Assembly (NCBI RefSeq): GCF_001559075.2
Contig: NZ_CP014015.2
Span: 744,001-808,000, forward strand
Length of the DNA: 64,000 nucleotides
Reading direction: 5' to 3'
Source of the DNA: Citrobacter amalonaticus
GTDB lineage: Bacteria; Pseudomonadota; Gammaproteobacteria; Enterobacterales; Enterobacteriaceae
A model generated the notes under the pieces. That model did not search any database, was not told the DNA's origin, and saw only the letters and a list, made by a program, of their open reading frames with translations. A program made the position numbers and the translations under genes. Shown piece by piece: positions 1 through 9,155 of the stretch; the first letter of the stretch is position 1, and the number at the start of each line of letters is the position of its first letter.

Positions 1-29
1 CGCAAATTTAATTCAGGGTAATTACGCCA

Positions 30-803
30 ATGAAACCTCGTCAGCGTCAGGCCGCTATTCTTGAGCATCTGCAAAAGCAGGGGAAATGCTCAGTAGAAGA
101 ACTGGCCCAGTACTTTGACACCACGGGCACAACCATTCGCAAAGACCTTGTCGTTCTGGAAAATGCCGAAACCGTCATTCGTACCTATGGCGGCGTGATG
201 TTAAACAAAGAGGAGTCCGATCCGCCTATCGATCACAAAACGCTGATCAATACGCTCAAGAAGGAACGTATTGCTGAAGCGGCCGTCCGCTTTATCCATG
301 ATGGCGATTCCATCATTCTGGACGCCGGGAGTACCGTGCTACAAATGGTGCCGATGCTTACCCGCTTTAGCAATATCACCGTCATGACCAACAGCCTGCA
401 CATTGTCAACGCGCTGTCCGAGTTAGACAACGAACAAACCATCCTGATGCCAGGCGGAACCTTCCGTAAAAAATCGGCCTCATTTCACGGACAACTCGCG
501 GAAAATGCCTTTGAGCAGTTCAGTTTTGATAAACTCTTCATGGGTACCGACGGTATTGATCTCAGTGCCGGCGTGACCACCTTTAATGAGGTTTACACCG
601 TCAGCAAAGCGATGTGCAACGCCGCTCGCGAAGTCATTCTGATGGCGGACTCATCAAAGTTTGGCCGCAAGAGTCCGAATGTTGTGTGCAGTCTGGAAAG
701 CGTCGACAAACTGATTACCGACGCGGGTATTGATCCCGCATTTCGTCAGGCGCTGGAAGAGAAAGGGATTACCGTTATCATAACCGGAGAAACCAATGAG
801 TGA
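30..803 (+). CDS. srlR: DeoR-family sorbitol (glucitol) operon repressor
   Basis: 257 aa, the usual length of SrlR (GutR). An N-terminal DeoR-type winged helix-turn-helix (about residues 6-57) is followed by the sugar-phosphate sensor domain (about 75-235, with the DAGST and MPGGTF segments typical of DeoR regulators). The family represses the glucitol PTS operon, which should lie just upstream outside the window. It overlaps gutQ by 8 nt, so the two are co-transcribed and translationally coupled, as in E. coli. The start is preceded by CAGGG at modest spacing. Recognised from near-identity to the E. coli protein. Confidence 0.96.
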   Translation: MKPRQRQAAILEHLQKQGKCSVEELAQYFDTTGTTIRKDLVVLENAETVIRTYGGVMLNKEESDPPIDHKTLINTLKKERIAEAAVRFIHDGDSIILDAGSTVLQMVPMLTRFSNITVMTNSLHIVNALSELDNEQTILMPGGTFRKKSASFHGQLAENAFEQFSFDKLFMGTDGIDLSAGVTTFNEVYTVSKAMCNAAREVILMADSSKFGRKSPNVVCSLESVDKLITDAGIDPAFRQALEEKGITVIITGETNE

Positions 804-1761
804 TGCACTACTGAACGCGGGCCGTCAGACGTTAATGCTGGAATTACAGGAAGCAAGCCGTCTGCCGGAACGTCTGGGCGATGATTTTATCCGCGCCGCC
901 AATACCATTATCCACTGTGAAGGCAAAGTGATTGTCTCGGGTATCGGCAAATCGGGCCATATTGGTAAGAAAATCGCCGCGACGCTCGCCAGTACCGGCA
1001 CCCCGGCCTTTTTTGTTCACCCTGCCGAAGCGCTGCATGGCGATCTGGGGATGATCGAAAGCCGTGACGTGATGTTGTTTATCTCCTATTCCGGCGGCGC
1101 AAAAGAGCTGGATCTCATCATCCCGCGTCTGGAAGATAAGTCCATCGCCCTGCTGGCAATGACCGGCAAACCCAATTCACCGCTGGGCCTGGCGGCGAAA
1201 GCCGTTCTGGATATCTCCGTTGAGCGCGAAGCCTGCCCGATGCACCTGGCGCCAACCTCCAGCACCGTCAATACCCTGATGATGGGCGACGCGCTGGCCA
1301 TGGCGGTCATGCAGGCTCGCGGCTTCAATGAAGAGGATTTTGCCCGCTCGCATCCGGCCGGTGCGTTGGGCGCGCGTTTGCTCAATAAAGTGCATCACCT
1401 GATGCGCCGTGACGACGCTGTCCCGCAGGTTCAACTTGCCACCAGCGTAATGGACGCGATGCTGGAATTAAGCCGTACCGGTCTGGGTCTGGTCGCCGTT
1501 TGCGACGCCCAGATGCAGGTGAAAGGCGTCTTTACCGACGGCGACCTGCGTCGCTGGCTGGTTGGCGGCGGCGCGCTCACCACGCCGGTCAGTGAAGCGA
1601 TGACCCACAACGGCATCACCCTGCAGGCAGAAAGCCGGGCAATTGACGCCAAAGAGATCCTGATGAAGCGCAAAATCACCGCCGCGCCGGTGGTGGATGA
1701 AACCGGTAAGCTCACCGGCGCCATCAACCTGCAGGATTTCTATCAGGCCGGGATCCTCTAA
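796..1761 (+). CDS. gutQ: D-arabinose 5-phosphate isomerase GutQ
   Basis: 321 aa. It has an N-terminal SIS (sugar isomerase) domain at about residues 35-175, including the GIGKSGHIGKK loop, followed by two CBS domains (about 205-265 and 273-321). The family interconverts D-ribulose 5-phosphate and D-arabinose 5-phosphate, the precursor of Kdo in lipopolysaccharide. GutQ is the second, sugar-inducible copy beside KdsD. It overlaps srlR by 8 nt. Its stop overlaps the stop of the convergent norR by 4 nt, leaving no room for a terminator between them. Confidence 0.96.
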   Translation: MSDALLNAGRQTLMLELQEASRLPERLGDDFIRAANTIIHCEGKVIVSGIGKSGHIGKKIAATLASTGTPAFFVHPAEALHGDLGMIESRDVMLFISYSGGAKELDLIIPRLEDKSIALLAMTGKPNSPLGLAAKAVLDISVEREACPMHLAPTSSTVNTLMMGDALAMAVMQARGFNEEDFARSHPAGALGARLLNKVHHLMRRDDAVPQVQLATSVMDAMLELSRTGLGLVAVCDAQMQVKGVFTDGDLRRWLVGGGALTTPVSEAMTHNGITLQAESRAIDAKEILMKRKITAAPVVDETGKLTGAINLQDFYQAGIL

Positions 1762-3275
1762 TCCTTCAGCCCCAGACGCTTCGCCAGCCGGTGCAGGTTG
1801 GCGACGTCCGTTTCAAGCGCCCGCGCGCTGGCCGCCCAGTTGTGATTATGTTGCGCCAGCGCCTGGCGAATCATCTCTCGCTGGAACGCCTCCGTCGCAT
1901 CACGCAGATTGTGATTGCGCGGTAAATCCGCTGTCACCTCCGGCTGCGGCGTCATGGCCTCCTCCTGCAACGCGAAATGCTTCGTTTCCAGTACCACTTC
2001 GTCTCCGGATCGGGTCGCGCGCGCCAGCACCACCGCCCGATGAATCGCATGTTCCAGTTCACGCACGTTACCCGGCCAGCCGTAATTCAGCAGATGGCTA
2101 CGCGCCCCTGGACTGAGCACCACGCGGGAAAGCCCCAGTCGCAGTCGACACTGCTCGCAAAAATAGCCTGCCAGTAGCACCACATCCTCACCGCGCTCAC
2201 GTAACGGAGGGACGGAAAGCGGGAACACGCTCAGGCGATGGAACAAATCGGCACGAAAACGCCCCGCCAGCACCTCTTCGCGGAGATCGCGATTGGTTGC
2301 GGCCAGCACGCGCACATCCACGCGCAGGCTGCGGTCATCGCCGACGCGCTGAATATCGCCGTACTGCAATACACGCAGCAGTTTGGCCTGCAGCGCCAGC
2401 GACAGTTCACCAATTTCGTCGAGAAACAGCGTGCCGTTATCGGCCATTTCAAACTTGCCGCTACGGTTGCTGATGGCCCCGGTAAACGCCCCTTTCACAT
2501 GACCAAACAGCTCGCTCTCCGCCACGCTTTCCGGCAGCGCGGCGCAGTTCAGATAGACCAGTGGGTTGACCGCGCGAGGTGAACCTTCGTGAATCGCCTT
2601 CGCCACCAGTTCTTTCCCGGTACCGGTTTCGCCGCTGATTAATACGTTGAGATCGGAGCCTGCCACAATCTCGATCTCTTTTTTCAACTGCATCATGTTC
2701 GGTGAGAGACCAATCATCTGCGTCTCTTTTACCTGTTCGAAATCGGTACTCGACCCCGGCAGCATATTCTGACTTTCCAGCTGTTCAATCAGCAGCGCAT
2801 TGCTCAATGCACCAGCAGCCAGCGCGGCGATGAGCCGTAACTCCTCATCGCTGAAGACATCAAACTGATCCGGCGCCATGCCGTCGAGGGTCAGCGCACC
2901 GATCAGGTTCTGCCCGGCAAAAAGCGGCAACCCAATACAGGCGTGCACTTTCAGACTCTCCTGCCCTGGGATCAACCCGTCATACGGATCGGGCAGATCG
3001 CTGTCTGCCGGAAAGCGCACCACGTCCCCGGCGCGGGCGATGGCCTCCAGTCGGGGATGCCCTTCCAGGGTAAAACGCCTGCCGAGCACATCGCGTGCGA
3101 GACCGTCAATCGCCAGCGGGATAAACTGGCGCGCCTCATAGCGCAGCAGCGCAGAAGCGTCGCATTCCAGCACCTGGCGCAGCGTGGTAATCAGACGTTG
3201 AAAACGATCCTGATGACCCACCCCGCGCTGTAATTCAATGGCGATACCCGCCAGCACATCAACAGAAAAACTCAT
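1758..3275 (-). CDS. norR: Nitric oxide-sensing sigma54 activator NorR
   Basis: 505 aa. Order of domains: N-terminal GAF NO sensor (1-170), AAA+ sigma54 activator domain (Walker A GETGTGKE at 215-222, GAFTGA loop at 262-267), C-terminal Fis-type helix-turn-helix. The residues reported around the non-haem iron of E. coli NorR are all present: R75, R81, D99, C113 and D131. The start is set at 3275 because the protein then begins MSFSVDV as in E. coli and has GAGGA at good spacing; a start at 3305 would add 10 residues and run into the first NorR site. Divergent from norVW, which it activates when NO binds. Confidence 0.95.
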   Translation of the reverse strand: MSFSVDVLAGIAIELQRGVGHQDRFQRLITTLRQVLECDASALLRYEARQFIPLAIDGLARDVLGRRFTLEGHPRLEAIARAGDVVRFPADSDLPDPYDGLIPGQESLKVHACIGLPLFAGQNLIGALTLDGMAPDQFDVFSDEELRLIAALAAGALSNALLIEQLESQNMLPGSSTDFEQVKETQMIGLSPNMMQLKKEIEIVAGSDLNVLISGETGTGKELVAKAIHEGSPRAVNPLVYLNCAALPESVAESELFGHVKGAFTGAISNRSGKFEMADNGTLFLDEIGELSLALQAKLLRVLQYGDIQRVGDDRSLRVDVRVLAATNRDLREEVLAGRFRADLFHRLSVFPLSVPPLRERGEDVVLLAGYFCEQCRLRLGLSRVVLSPGARSHLLNYGWPGNVRELEHAIHRAVVLARATRSGDEVVLETKHFALQEEAMTPQPEVTADLPRNHNLRDATEAFQREMIRQALAQHNHNWAASARALETDVANLHRLAKRLGLKD

Positions 3276-3287
3276 GCGGTCCTCACT

Positions 3288-3343
3288 GTCATTTTGACAA
3301 TCCATACTGTCATATTGACTGTGTTATGAGTAGTCTTTTTGAC
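3288..3343 (+). promoter_or_regulatory. Three NorR enhancer sites (GT-N7-AC)
   Basis: Three near-identical 11-bp dyads GTCATTTTGAC (3288-3298), GTCATATTGAC (3309-3319) and GTCTTTTTGAC (3333-3343) match the known NorR core GT-N7-AC. Start-to-start spacing is 21 and 24 bp, placing the sites roughly on one face of the helix. They lie between norR and the norV sigma54 promoter, the arrangement known in E. coli where three NorR hexamer sites are needed for activation. Confidence 0.9.
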
Positions 3344-3398
3344 TACCATTTAATGGGTATAAAATTTTAAATCAATATAAATCAAATAGATAAAAAGT

Positions 3399-3414
3399 TG
3401 GCACGCGACCTGCA
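3399..3414 (+). promoter_or_regulatory. Sigma54 promoter of norVW
   Basis: TGGCAC-N7-TGC, with the -24 GG (3400-3401) and -12 GC (3412-3413) exactly 12 bp apart, as sigma54 requires. It lies 56 bp downstream of the last NorR site. The 3355-3395 stretch between them is strongly AT-rich and could be bent by IHF, although I do not see a clean IHF consensus. Confidence 0.88.
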
Positions 3415-3462
3415 ATAAGCGAAACAACTTATTTGAACAACGCTGAATGAATTGAGGTTGCT

Positions 3463-4911
3463 ATGTCTATTCTGGTTAAAAATAATATCCATTGGGTTGG
3501 CCAACGTGACTGGGAAGTGCGTGATTTCCACGGAACCGAATACAAAACGCTGCGCGGCAGCAGCTACAACAGCTATCTCATCCGTGAAGAAAAGAATGTC
3601 CTGATCGATACCGTCGATCATAAATTCAGCCGTGAATTCGTGCAAAACCTGCGTAATGAAATTGACCTCGCAGACATCGATTACATCATTATCAACCATG
3701 CGGAAGAAGATCACGCCGGGGCGCTGACCGAGCTGATGGCGCAGATCCCGGACACCCCAATCTACTGCACCGCCAACGCGATTGACTCGATTACTGGCCA
3801 CCACCACCATCCGGAGTGGAATTTTAACGTCGTGAAAACCGGCGATACGCTGGATATCGGCAACGGCAAACAGTTGATCTTCGTAGAAACCCCGATGCTG
3901 CACTGGCCGGACAGCATGATGACCTACATGACCGGCGATGCCGTCCTGTTCAGTAACGACGCTTTTGGTCAGCACTACTGCGACGAACGCCTGTTTAACG
4001 ATGAGGTGGATCAAACCGAACTGTTCGAACAGTGCCAGCGCTACTACGCCAACATCCTGACGCCGTTCAGCCGTCTGGTGACGCCAAAAATTACCGAAAT
4101 CCTCGGCTTCAACCTGCCGGTCGATATGATTGCTACCTCACACGGCGTGGTCTGGCGCGATAATCCGACCCAGATTGTTGAGCTGTATCTGAAATGGGCG
4201 ACGGATTATCAGGAAGATCGCATCACTATTTTCTACGACACCATGTCCAATAACACCCGCATGATGGCGGATGCCATTGCCCAGGGGATTAACGAAGTCG
4301 ACCCGAACGTGGCGGTGAAAATTTTTAACGTCGCCCGCAGTGATAAAAACGAAATCCTGACCAATGTTTTCCGCTCTAAAGGCGTGCTGGTCGGCACCTC
4401 CACAATGAACAACGTGATGATGCCGAAAATCGCCGGTCTGGTGGAAGAGATGACCGGGCTGCGTTTTCGTAACAAACGCGCCAGCGCTTTTGGCTCCCAC
4501 GGCTGGAGCGGCGGAGCGGTCGACCGCTTATCCACCCGTTTACAGGATGCCGGTTTTGAAATGTCGCTGAGCCTGAAGGCCAAATGGCGCCCGGACCTGG
4601 ATGCGCTGGAACTGTGCCGCCAGCACGGTCGCGAAATCGCGCGTCAGTGGGCGCTCGCACCGTTGCCGGAAGCGACAGTGAAAGCGACAACCAAAGAAGA
4701 AGCATGCGCCTGCGCCGCCGCAGCGGCAGCCGACCTCGGTCCGAGCATGCAGTGCAGCGTGTGCCAGTGGATTTACGATCCGGCAAAAGGTGAACCGTTG
4801 CAGGACGTCGCGCCAGGTACGCCGTGGAGCGATGTGCCGGACAACTTCCTGTGTCCGGAATGTTCATTAGGCAAAGATGTCTTCGACGTGCTGGCAACGG
4901 AGGCAAAATGA
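3463..4911 (+). CDS. norV: Anaerobic nitric oxide reductase flavorubredoxin
   Basis: 482 aa. It reduces NO to N2O in the cytoplasm under anaerobic conditions. Metallo-beta-lactamase-like diiron domain: H79, E81, D83 and H84 in the H-x-E-x-DH motif. Then a flavodoxin domain (about 255-395, FMN) and a C-terminal rubredoxin with CxxC pairs at 431/434 and 464/467. A short Ala/Cys-rich linker (around 408-420, reading CACAAAAAAD) makes it a few residues longer than the 479-aa E. coli protein. Electrons come from NorW, whose start codon overlaps the norV stop. Confidence 0.97.
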   Translation: MSILVKNNIHWVGQRDWEVRDFHGTEYKTLRGSSYNSYLIREEKNVLIDTVDHKFSREFVQNLRNEIDLADIDYIIINHAEEDHAGALTELMAQIPDTPIYCTANAIDSITGHHHHPEWNFNVVKTGDTLDIGNGKQLIFVETPMLHWPDSMMTYMTGDAVLFSNDAFGQHYCDERLFNDEVDQTELFEQCQRYYANILTPFSRLVTPKITEILGFNLPVDMIATSHGVVWRDNPTQIVELYLKWATDYQEDRITIFYDTMSNNTRMMADAIAQGINEVDPNVAVKIFNVARSDKNEILTNVFRSKGVLVGTSTMNNVMMPKIAGLVEEMTGLRFRNKRASAFGSHGWSGGAVDRLSTRLQDAGFEMSLSLKAKWRPDLDALELCRQHGREIARQWALAPLPEATVKATTKEEACACAAAAAADLGPSMQCSVCQWIYDPAKGEPLQDVAPGTPWSDVPDNFLCPECSLGKDVFDVLATEAK

Positions 4912-6041
4912 GCCGGGGAATTGTCATCATTGGTTCGGGCTTCGCCGCCCGCCAGTTAGTCAAAAACATTCGCAAACAGGACGCGGATGTCCCGTTAACC
5001 CTGATTGCAGCTGACAGCATGGATGAGTACAACAAGCCCGATCTCAGTCATGTGATAAGCCAGGCGCAGCACGCCGATGACCTCACCCGTCAGTCGGCGG
5101 GAGAGTTTGCTGAACAATATGCTCTGCGTCTCTTTCCACACACCTGGGTCACCGACATTGATGCCGATGCCCACGTGGTAAAAAGCCAGGACAAGCAGTG
5201 GCAGTACGACAAACTGGTGCTGGCCACGGGTGCGGCGGCCTTTGTTCCTCCGATAGCAGGACGTGAGTTAATGCTCACATTGAACAGCCAGCAGGAATAC
5301 CGCGCCTGTGAGACACAACTGCGAGACGCCCAACGGGTGCTGATCGTCGGCGGCGGGTTGATTGGAACCGAACTGGCGATGGATTTCTGCCGTGCCGGTA
5401 AAGCGGTCACGCTGATTGATAACGCCGCCAGCCTTCTCGCTTCGCTGATGCCGCCGGAAGTGAGCAGTCGCTTACAGCATCGTCTTACCGATATAGGCGT
5501 GCACCTGTTGCTGAAATCACAGTTGCAGGGGCTGGAGAAAACCGCATCCGGTATTCGTGCAACGTTCGATCGCGAGCGCAGCATCGACGTCGATGCGGTG
5601 ATTGCCGCCACCGGCCTGCGCCCGGAAACCGCGCTGGCGCGTCGCGCCGGTGTAACCATTAATCGCGGCGTTTGCGTCGACAGTTACCTGCAAACCAGCA
5701 ACCCGGATATTTACGCTCTTGGCGACTGCGCGGAGATCAACGGCCAGGTTCTGCCGTTCCTGCAGCCGATTCAGCTCAGCGCGATGTACCTGGCGAAAAA
5801 TCTGCTCGGCGGCAACGCGCCGCTGAAGTTGCCCGCCATGTTAGTCAAAATCAAAACGCCGGAACTGCCGCTGCACCTGGCTGGCGAAACCCAGCGTCGC
5901 GATCTGAACTGGCACATTGCGGCAGAATCTGACGGGATGGTAGCCAAAGGGATGAACGGTGAAGGACAGATCTGCGCCTTCGTGGTGAGTGAAGACAGAA
6001 TGAAGGAGGCTTTCGCCCTGCTGAAAACGCTGCCTCTGTAG
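4908..6041 (+). CDS. norW: NADH:flavorubredoxin reductase NorW
   Basis: 377 aa FAD/NAD-dependent pyridine nucleotide-disulfide oxidoreductase family protein. The N-terminal dinucleotide fold reads IVIIGSGFAARQ; a second GGGLIGTE fold near residue 148 binds NADH, and ALGDC near 270 contacts FAD. It passes electrons from NADH to the rubredoxin domain of NorV. The start is the ATG of an ATGA overlap with norV, which gives the E. coli length; an upstream in-frame start would sit inside norV. Confidence 0.96.
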   Translation: MSRGIVIIGSGFAARQLVKNIRKQDADVPLTLIAADSMDEYNKPDLSHVISQAQHADDLTRQSAGEFAEQYALRLFPHTWVTDIDADAHVVKSQDKQWQYDKLVLATGAAAFVPPIAGRELMLTLNSQQEYRACETQLRDAQRVLIVGGGLIGTELAMDFCRAGKAVTLIDNAASLLASLMPPEVSSRLQHRLTDIGVHLLLKSQLQGLEKTASGIRATFDRERSIDVDAVIAATGLRPETALARRAGVTINRGVCVDSYLQTSNPDIYALGDCAEINGQVLPFLQPIQLSAMYLAKNLLGGNAPLKLPAMLVKIKTPELPLHLAGETQRRDLNWHIAAESDGMVAKGMNGEGQICAFVVSEDRMKEAFALLKTLPL

Positions 6042-6074
6042 GCCGGATAAGACGCTCTGCGTCGCCATCCGGCG
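6041..6074. repeat. REP element after norW
   Basis: GCCGGAT (6042-6048) and ATCCGGC (6067-6073) form the imperfect palindrome of an enterobacterial REP unit. It begins at the last base of the norW stop codon. Confidence 0.8.
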
Positions 6075-6133
6075 ATATCGCCACTGATTGATTAACCTCA
6101 TGCACACGGATGTGCGATATTGCTTGTCGTTTC

Positions 6134-6158
6134 GCCCCGCCAGTCCCGGGGCTTTTTT
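6134..6158 (+). terminator. Rho-independent terminator of norVW
   Basis: Stem GCCCCG (6134-6139) / CGGGGC (6147-6152) with a 7-nt loop, followed by six T. The T-tract overlaps the stop codon region of the convergent hypF. Confidence 0.85.
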
Positions 6159-8397
6159 ATGCTTCCGCCATCCCACGCGCCGCGGCAATCACCCCCTGTC
6201 CCAGCGACAGTCCGCCGTCGCCGGCCGGTAACTGCTGCGGGAACAACAGCGTGAAATCCGCCAGATAATCAGCCAGTCGCGCCGACAGTAACCGGTTGTG
6301 CATCACTCCACCGCTGAACACCATCGTGTCGATGCCACGCGCCGTGGCCTGTTTGCGCAGCATCGTGGCAAACCCATGCGCCAGCGCATCGTGGAAAGCC
6401 CATGCGCGTTCAGCGGGCGTTGCCTGCCAGTTCAGCCACTGCGACCAGAAGGTCGCCAGATCCAGTTGATGCCCCGCCAGCGGTAGCGTCACTGGATGTT
6501 TAACACCCGCGCATTGCGACGCCAATGCCTCCAACGCGCAGGCCGCTTCGCCTTCATAGCTGAGCGATTCTGGCGCACAGTTCAGCGCGGCGGCAACCGC
6601 ATCGAACAGACGCCCACAGGACGAGGCCAGCGGTGCGTTAATCCCGCGCTCAATCGCTCGTGCCAGCACGTTCCAGTTCTGTCGCTGTAGGTATTGCGTT
6701 TCCGGATAGTGCTGCCAGTCCGGCACAAAGCGCAGACACTGCGCTAACAGGTTGCGCCAGGGTTGCTTCGCGGCGAGATCGCCACCGACAAGCGCCACTG
6801 CGGGCAGTCCACCAAGATGTTCACACTCACGGTAGTTCACCCGCAGACACTCTCCACCCCATAACGCGCCCGCTTCGCCCATTCCGATGCCGTCCAGCGT
6901 CAGGGCGATAACATCGCCACCATCCAGCGGCCAGCCGTGCTCTGCCAGACAGGCGGCGGCATGAGCATGATGATGCAACACGATCTCCGTCGGCAGGTTC
7001 ATCTCGCTGGCCCACTGACTGGAGACATACCCCGGATGGGCATCGCGAACAAGGCGCTGTGGCGTGAAGTCATAGATAGTCTGGATTAACCGCAGCGCGT
7101 CACGCCACTGATGTTGGATCCCGTCGTCGCTGAGATCGCCAAGATGCTGGCTGATCACTGCCTGCTCACCGCGCACCAGGCAGAAGGTGTTTTTCAGATC
7201 CGCCCCCAGACAGAGTATCGGCGGTATATGGTGAAACCCCGGCGGTAACGCCAGCGCGTCCGGGACATATCCCCGCGAGCGACGCAGCATTTCACCGCTT
7301 TCACGCACGACGGAATCGTCCATGCGCTGCACGATGTCGCGATTGTGTAACAGGAAACCCTCAGCAATATCCTGTAAATCCTCAAGCGCCTGTTCGTTGC
7401 TGATGGCCGGCGGTTTACCGCTGAGATTACCGGAGGTCATCACCAGCGGGCACTTTAGTGCCTGGAGCAACAGGTGCTGGAGCGGATTGGCGGGCAACAT
7501 CACACCGACTTCCGTCAACCCTGGGGCAATACCGTCACACAGCGAGGAGACATGTTGCTTATCCACCAGCACAATCGGGGCCGCGGGCGTTTTCAGCAGT
7601 CGGGTTGCCGCCTCCGGCAGACCCGACGCATCAGGTAGCATTACCGCCAGTGGTTTTGCCGGACGGCGCTTACGCGCACGAAGCCGCGCCACGGCATCGC
7701 TGTTTCGCGCATCGCAGGCCAGATGAAACCCGCCGATACCCTTAACGGCAACAATACCTCCGGCCTTCAGCATTTCCACCGCAGCCTGCAATGCCGCGTC
7801 TTTTTCCGCCAGGTGTCCGCCGCTCAACCAGCTCAGATGCGGACCACACGCCGGACAAGCCACTGGCTGGGCGTGAAAACGTCGGTCATAAGGATCGCGA
7901 TACTCGTTGTCGCATTGCGGGCAGAGCGGAAATGACGCCATCACGGTAAACGGGCGATCGTAGGGCATCGCCCGGATAATGGTAAAACGCGGGCCGCAAT
8001 GGGTGCAGTTGATAAAGGGATAGCGATAACGCCGCTCTCCGGGCGTATTCATTTCGGCAAGACATTCCGGGCACGTCGCGGCATCGGGCACTATCTGGGT
8101 GTTCATCGTGCCGCCCGCACTCTGGCGAATGCTGAATTCAGTGGGCAGTTGCGCCCAGCGAAAAGGCTCACTCTCCACGCTGTCGATACGCGCCAATGGC
8201 GGACAGTGGGCATGCAGTTCACGGATAAACAGCGCGGGATCTTCCAGCAATCGAACCACCACGCCGTCGCCGTCATTACAGACGTCGCCATGCAACTGAA
8301 GCTGCTGCGCCAGTTGCCAGACGAAGGGACGAAAGCCGACGCCCTGAACTTTGCCGCGAATTCGGAGCTGTACGCCGGAGGGGGTATTTGTTGCCAT
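6157..8397 (-). CDS. hypF: Carbamoyltransferase HypF, hydrogenase cyanide-ligand synthesis
   Basis: 746 aa. HypF turns carbamoyl phosphate into a carbamoyl group carried to HypE, the source of the CN ligands of [NiFe] hydrogenases. Domains in order: acylphosphatase-like (about 1-95, VQGVGFRPFVWQ), two zinc-finger repeats with CxxC pairs (about 105-180), YrdC-like domain (about 200-380), and Kae1-like C-terminal domain with the HHHAHAAA metal motif. The start at 8397 gives MATNTPSGVQLRIRG, matching E. coli; the longer frame to 8583 would read through the intergenic inverted repeat. Second gene of the FhlA-type hydN-hypF operon. Confidence 0.95.
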   Translation of the reverse strand: MATNTPSGVQLRIRGKVQGVGFRPFVWQLAQQLQLHGDVCNDGDGVVVRLLEDPALFIRELHAHCPPLARIDSVESEPFRWAQLPTEFSIRQSAGGTMNTQIVPDAATCPECLAEMNTPGERRYRYPFINCTHCGPRFTIIRAMPYDRPFTVMASFPLCPQCDNEYRDPYDRRFHAQPVACPACGPHLSWLSGGHLAEKDAALQAAVEMLKAGGIVAVKGIGGFHLACDARNSDAVARLRARKRRPAKPLAVMLPDASGLPEAATRLLKTPAAPIVLVDKQHVSSLCDGIAPGLTEVGVMLPANPLQHLLLQALKCPLVMTSGNLSGKPPAISNEQALEDLQDIAEGFLLHNRDIVQRMDDSVVRESGEMLRRSRGYVPDALALPPGFHHIPPILCLGADLKNTFCLVRGEQAVISQHLGDLSDDGIQHQWRDALRLIQTIYDFTPQRLVRDAHPGYVSSQWASEMNLPTEIVLHHHAHAAACLAEHGWPLDGGDVIALTLDGIGMGEAGALWGGECLRVNYRECEHLGGLPAVALVGGDLAAKQPWRNLLAQCLRFVPDWQHYPETQYLQRQNWNVLARAIERGINAPLASSCGRLFDAVAAALNCAPESLSYEGEAACALEALASQCAGVKHPVTLPLAGHQLDLATFWSQWLNWQATPAERAWAFHDALAHGFATMLRKQATARGIDTMVFSGGVMHNRLLSARLADYLADFTLLFPQQLPAGDGGLSLGQGVIAAARGMAEA

Positions 8398-8418
8398 TGA
8401 GTCATTCTCGCCATCATC

Positions 8419-8455
8419 ATTCCCGGAAACGTATTTTACGAAAATTTCCGGGAAT
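8419..8455. repeat. Perfect 11-bp inverted repeat between hydN and hypF
   Basis: ATTCCCGGAAA (8419-8429) and TTTCCGGGAAT (8445-8455). An inner CGTA/TACG pair (8430-8433 / 8437-8440) closes a 3-nt TTT loop, leaving AAAA as a bulge. No T-tract follows on the minus strand, so this is not a classical terminator. It sits in the 103-nt spacer of a two-gene operon and may be an mRNA stability or attenuation element. Confidence 0.6.
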
Positions 8456-8500
8456 TCCCTTGATGCCAGCGCGTTTCCTGAGTGATTTTTGCGGCAGGAA

Positions 8501-9046
8501 TCAGAAAAGCAAAGAAGCGGAAGAATCCAGCGCCGCGCGACGACGCTTTTCTGCGCTGAGTTGTTCGAGCTTATTGCGGTCAACGCAAATCAGGGCATGC
8601 GTCGGACAGGCTTCCATACAGGCCGGACCGGCATCGCGGTGATAACAGAGATCGCACTTGTTAGCTTCCGCCTTTTCCGCCCGTACGTTCAGGCCTGCAC
8701 CGCTGTTACGCACAACCGGACGCACCACGACTTCCATTGCGCCATACGGGCAGGCCACCACGCAGGTTTTGCAGCCAATGCAACGTTCCTGCATGACATG
8801 AACAAAACCTTTATCACGGCTGATGGCACCGTTCGGGCAGACGTTCGCACACGGCGCGTCCTCACACTGGCGGCACAGCGTCGCCGTCGAGACATTCACA
8901 CCTTTAATCACATGGATACGAGGTAAAAAGGTTTCAGGGGTCAGTGACGCGCAGTCCTGGTTTTCCTGATGGGAGACCACGCAGGCCACTTCACAGGTAC
9001 GGCAACCAATGCACTTATTGGCGTCTGCAATGATGAAACGGTTCAT
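8501..9046 (-). CDS. hydN: HydN, four-cluster ferredoxin of formate metabolism
   Basis: 181 aa cytoplasmic electron-transfer protein linked to formate dehydrogenase H. Four [4Fe-4S] cysteine blocks are visible: CIGCRTCEVAC, CRQCEDAPCANVCP, CIGCKTCVVACP and CDLC...CMEACP. The start at 9046 gives MNRFIIADANKC and has GGAG at good spacing. The C-terminus (ALDSSASLLF) is about six residues longer than the E. coli protein, which ends soon after the EKRRR stretch. Co-oriented with hypF and downstream of a sigma54 promoter. Confidence 0.94.
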   Translation of the reverse strand: MNRFIIADANKCIGCRTCEVACVVSHQENQDCASLTPETFLPRIHVIKGVNVSTATLCRQCEDAPCANVCPNGAISRDKGFVHVMQERCIGCKTCVVACPYGAMEVVVRPVVRNSGAGLNVRAEKAEANKCDLCYHRDAGPACMEACPTHALICVDRNKLEQLSAEKRRRAALDSSASLLF

Positions 9047-9083
9047 CAAATTCTCCAGCAATGACAGATAATGTGCCGAAGCA

Positions 9084-9099
9084 TTCACAAATCATGCCA
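9084..9099 (-). promoter_or_regulatory. Sigma54 promoter of hydN-hypF
   Basis: Read on the minus strand: TGGCATGATTTGTGAA. The -24 element TGGCAT is good; the -12 GC is GA, a weaker match at correct spacing. It lies about 38 nt upstream of the hydN start. FhlA-dependent sigma54 transcription is established for the E. coli operon. Confidence 0.75.
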
Positions 9100-9155
9100 G
9101 TTTTTATCTTGCTGTAATTTAACGATATTTAAAAACAGAGGGTGACCGTTATGGT

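Noticed and set aside
8398..8583. Longer N-terminus for HypF (62 extra residues)
   Set aside because: It would read through the intergenic inverted repeat and overlap the hydN end; the family starts at the acylphosphatase domain, as the 8397 start does.
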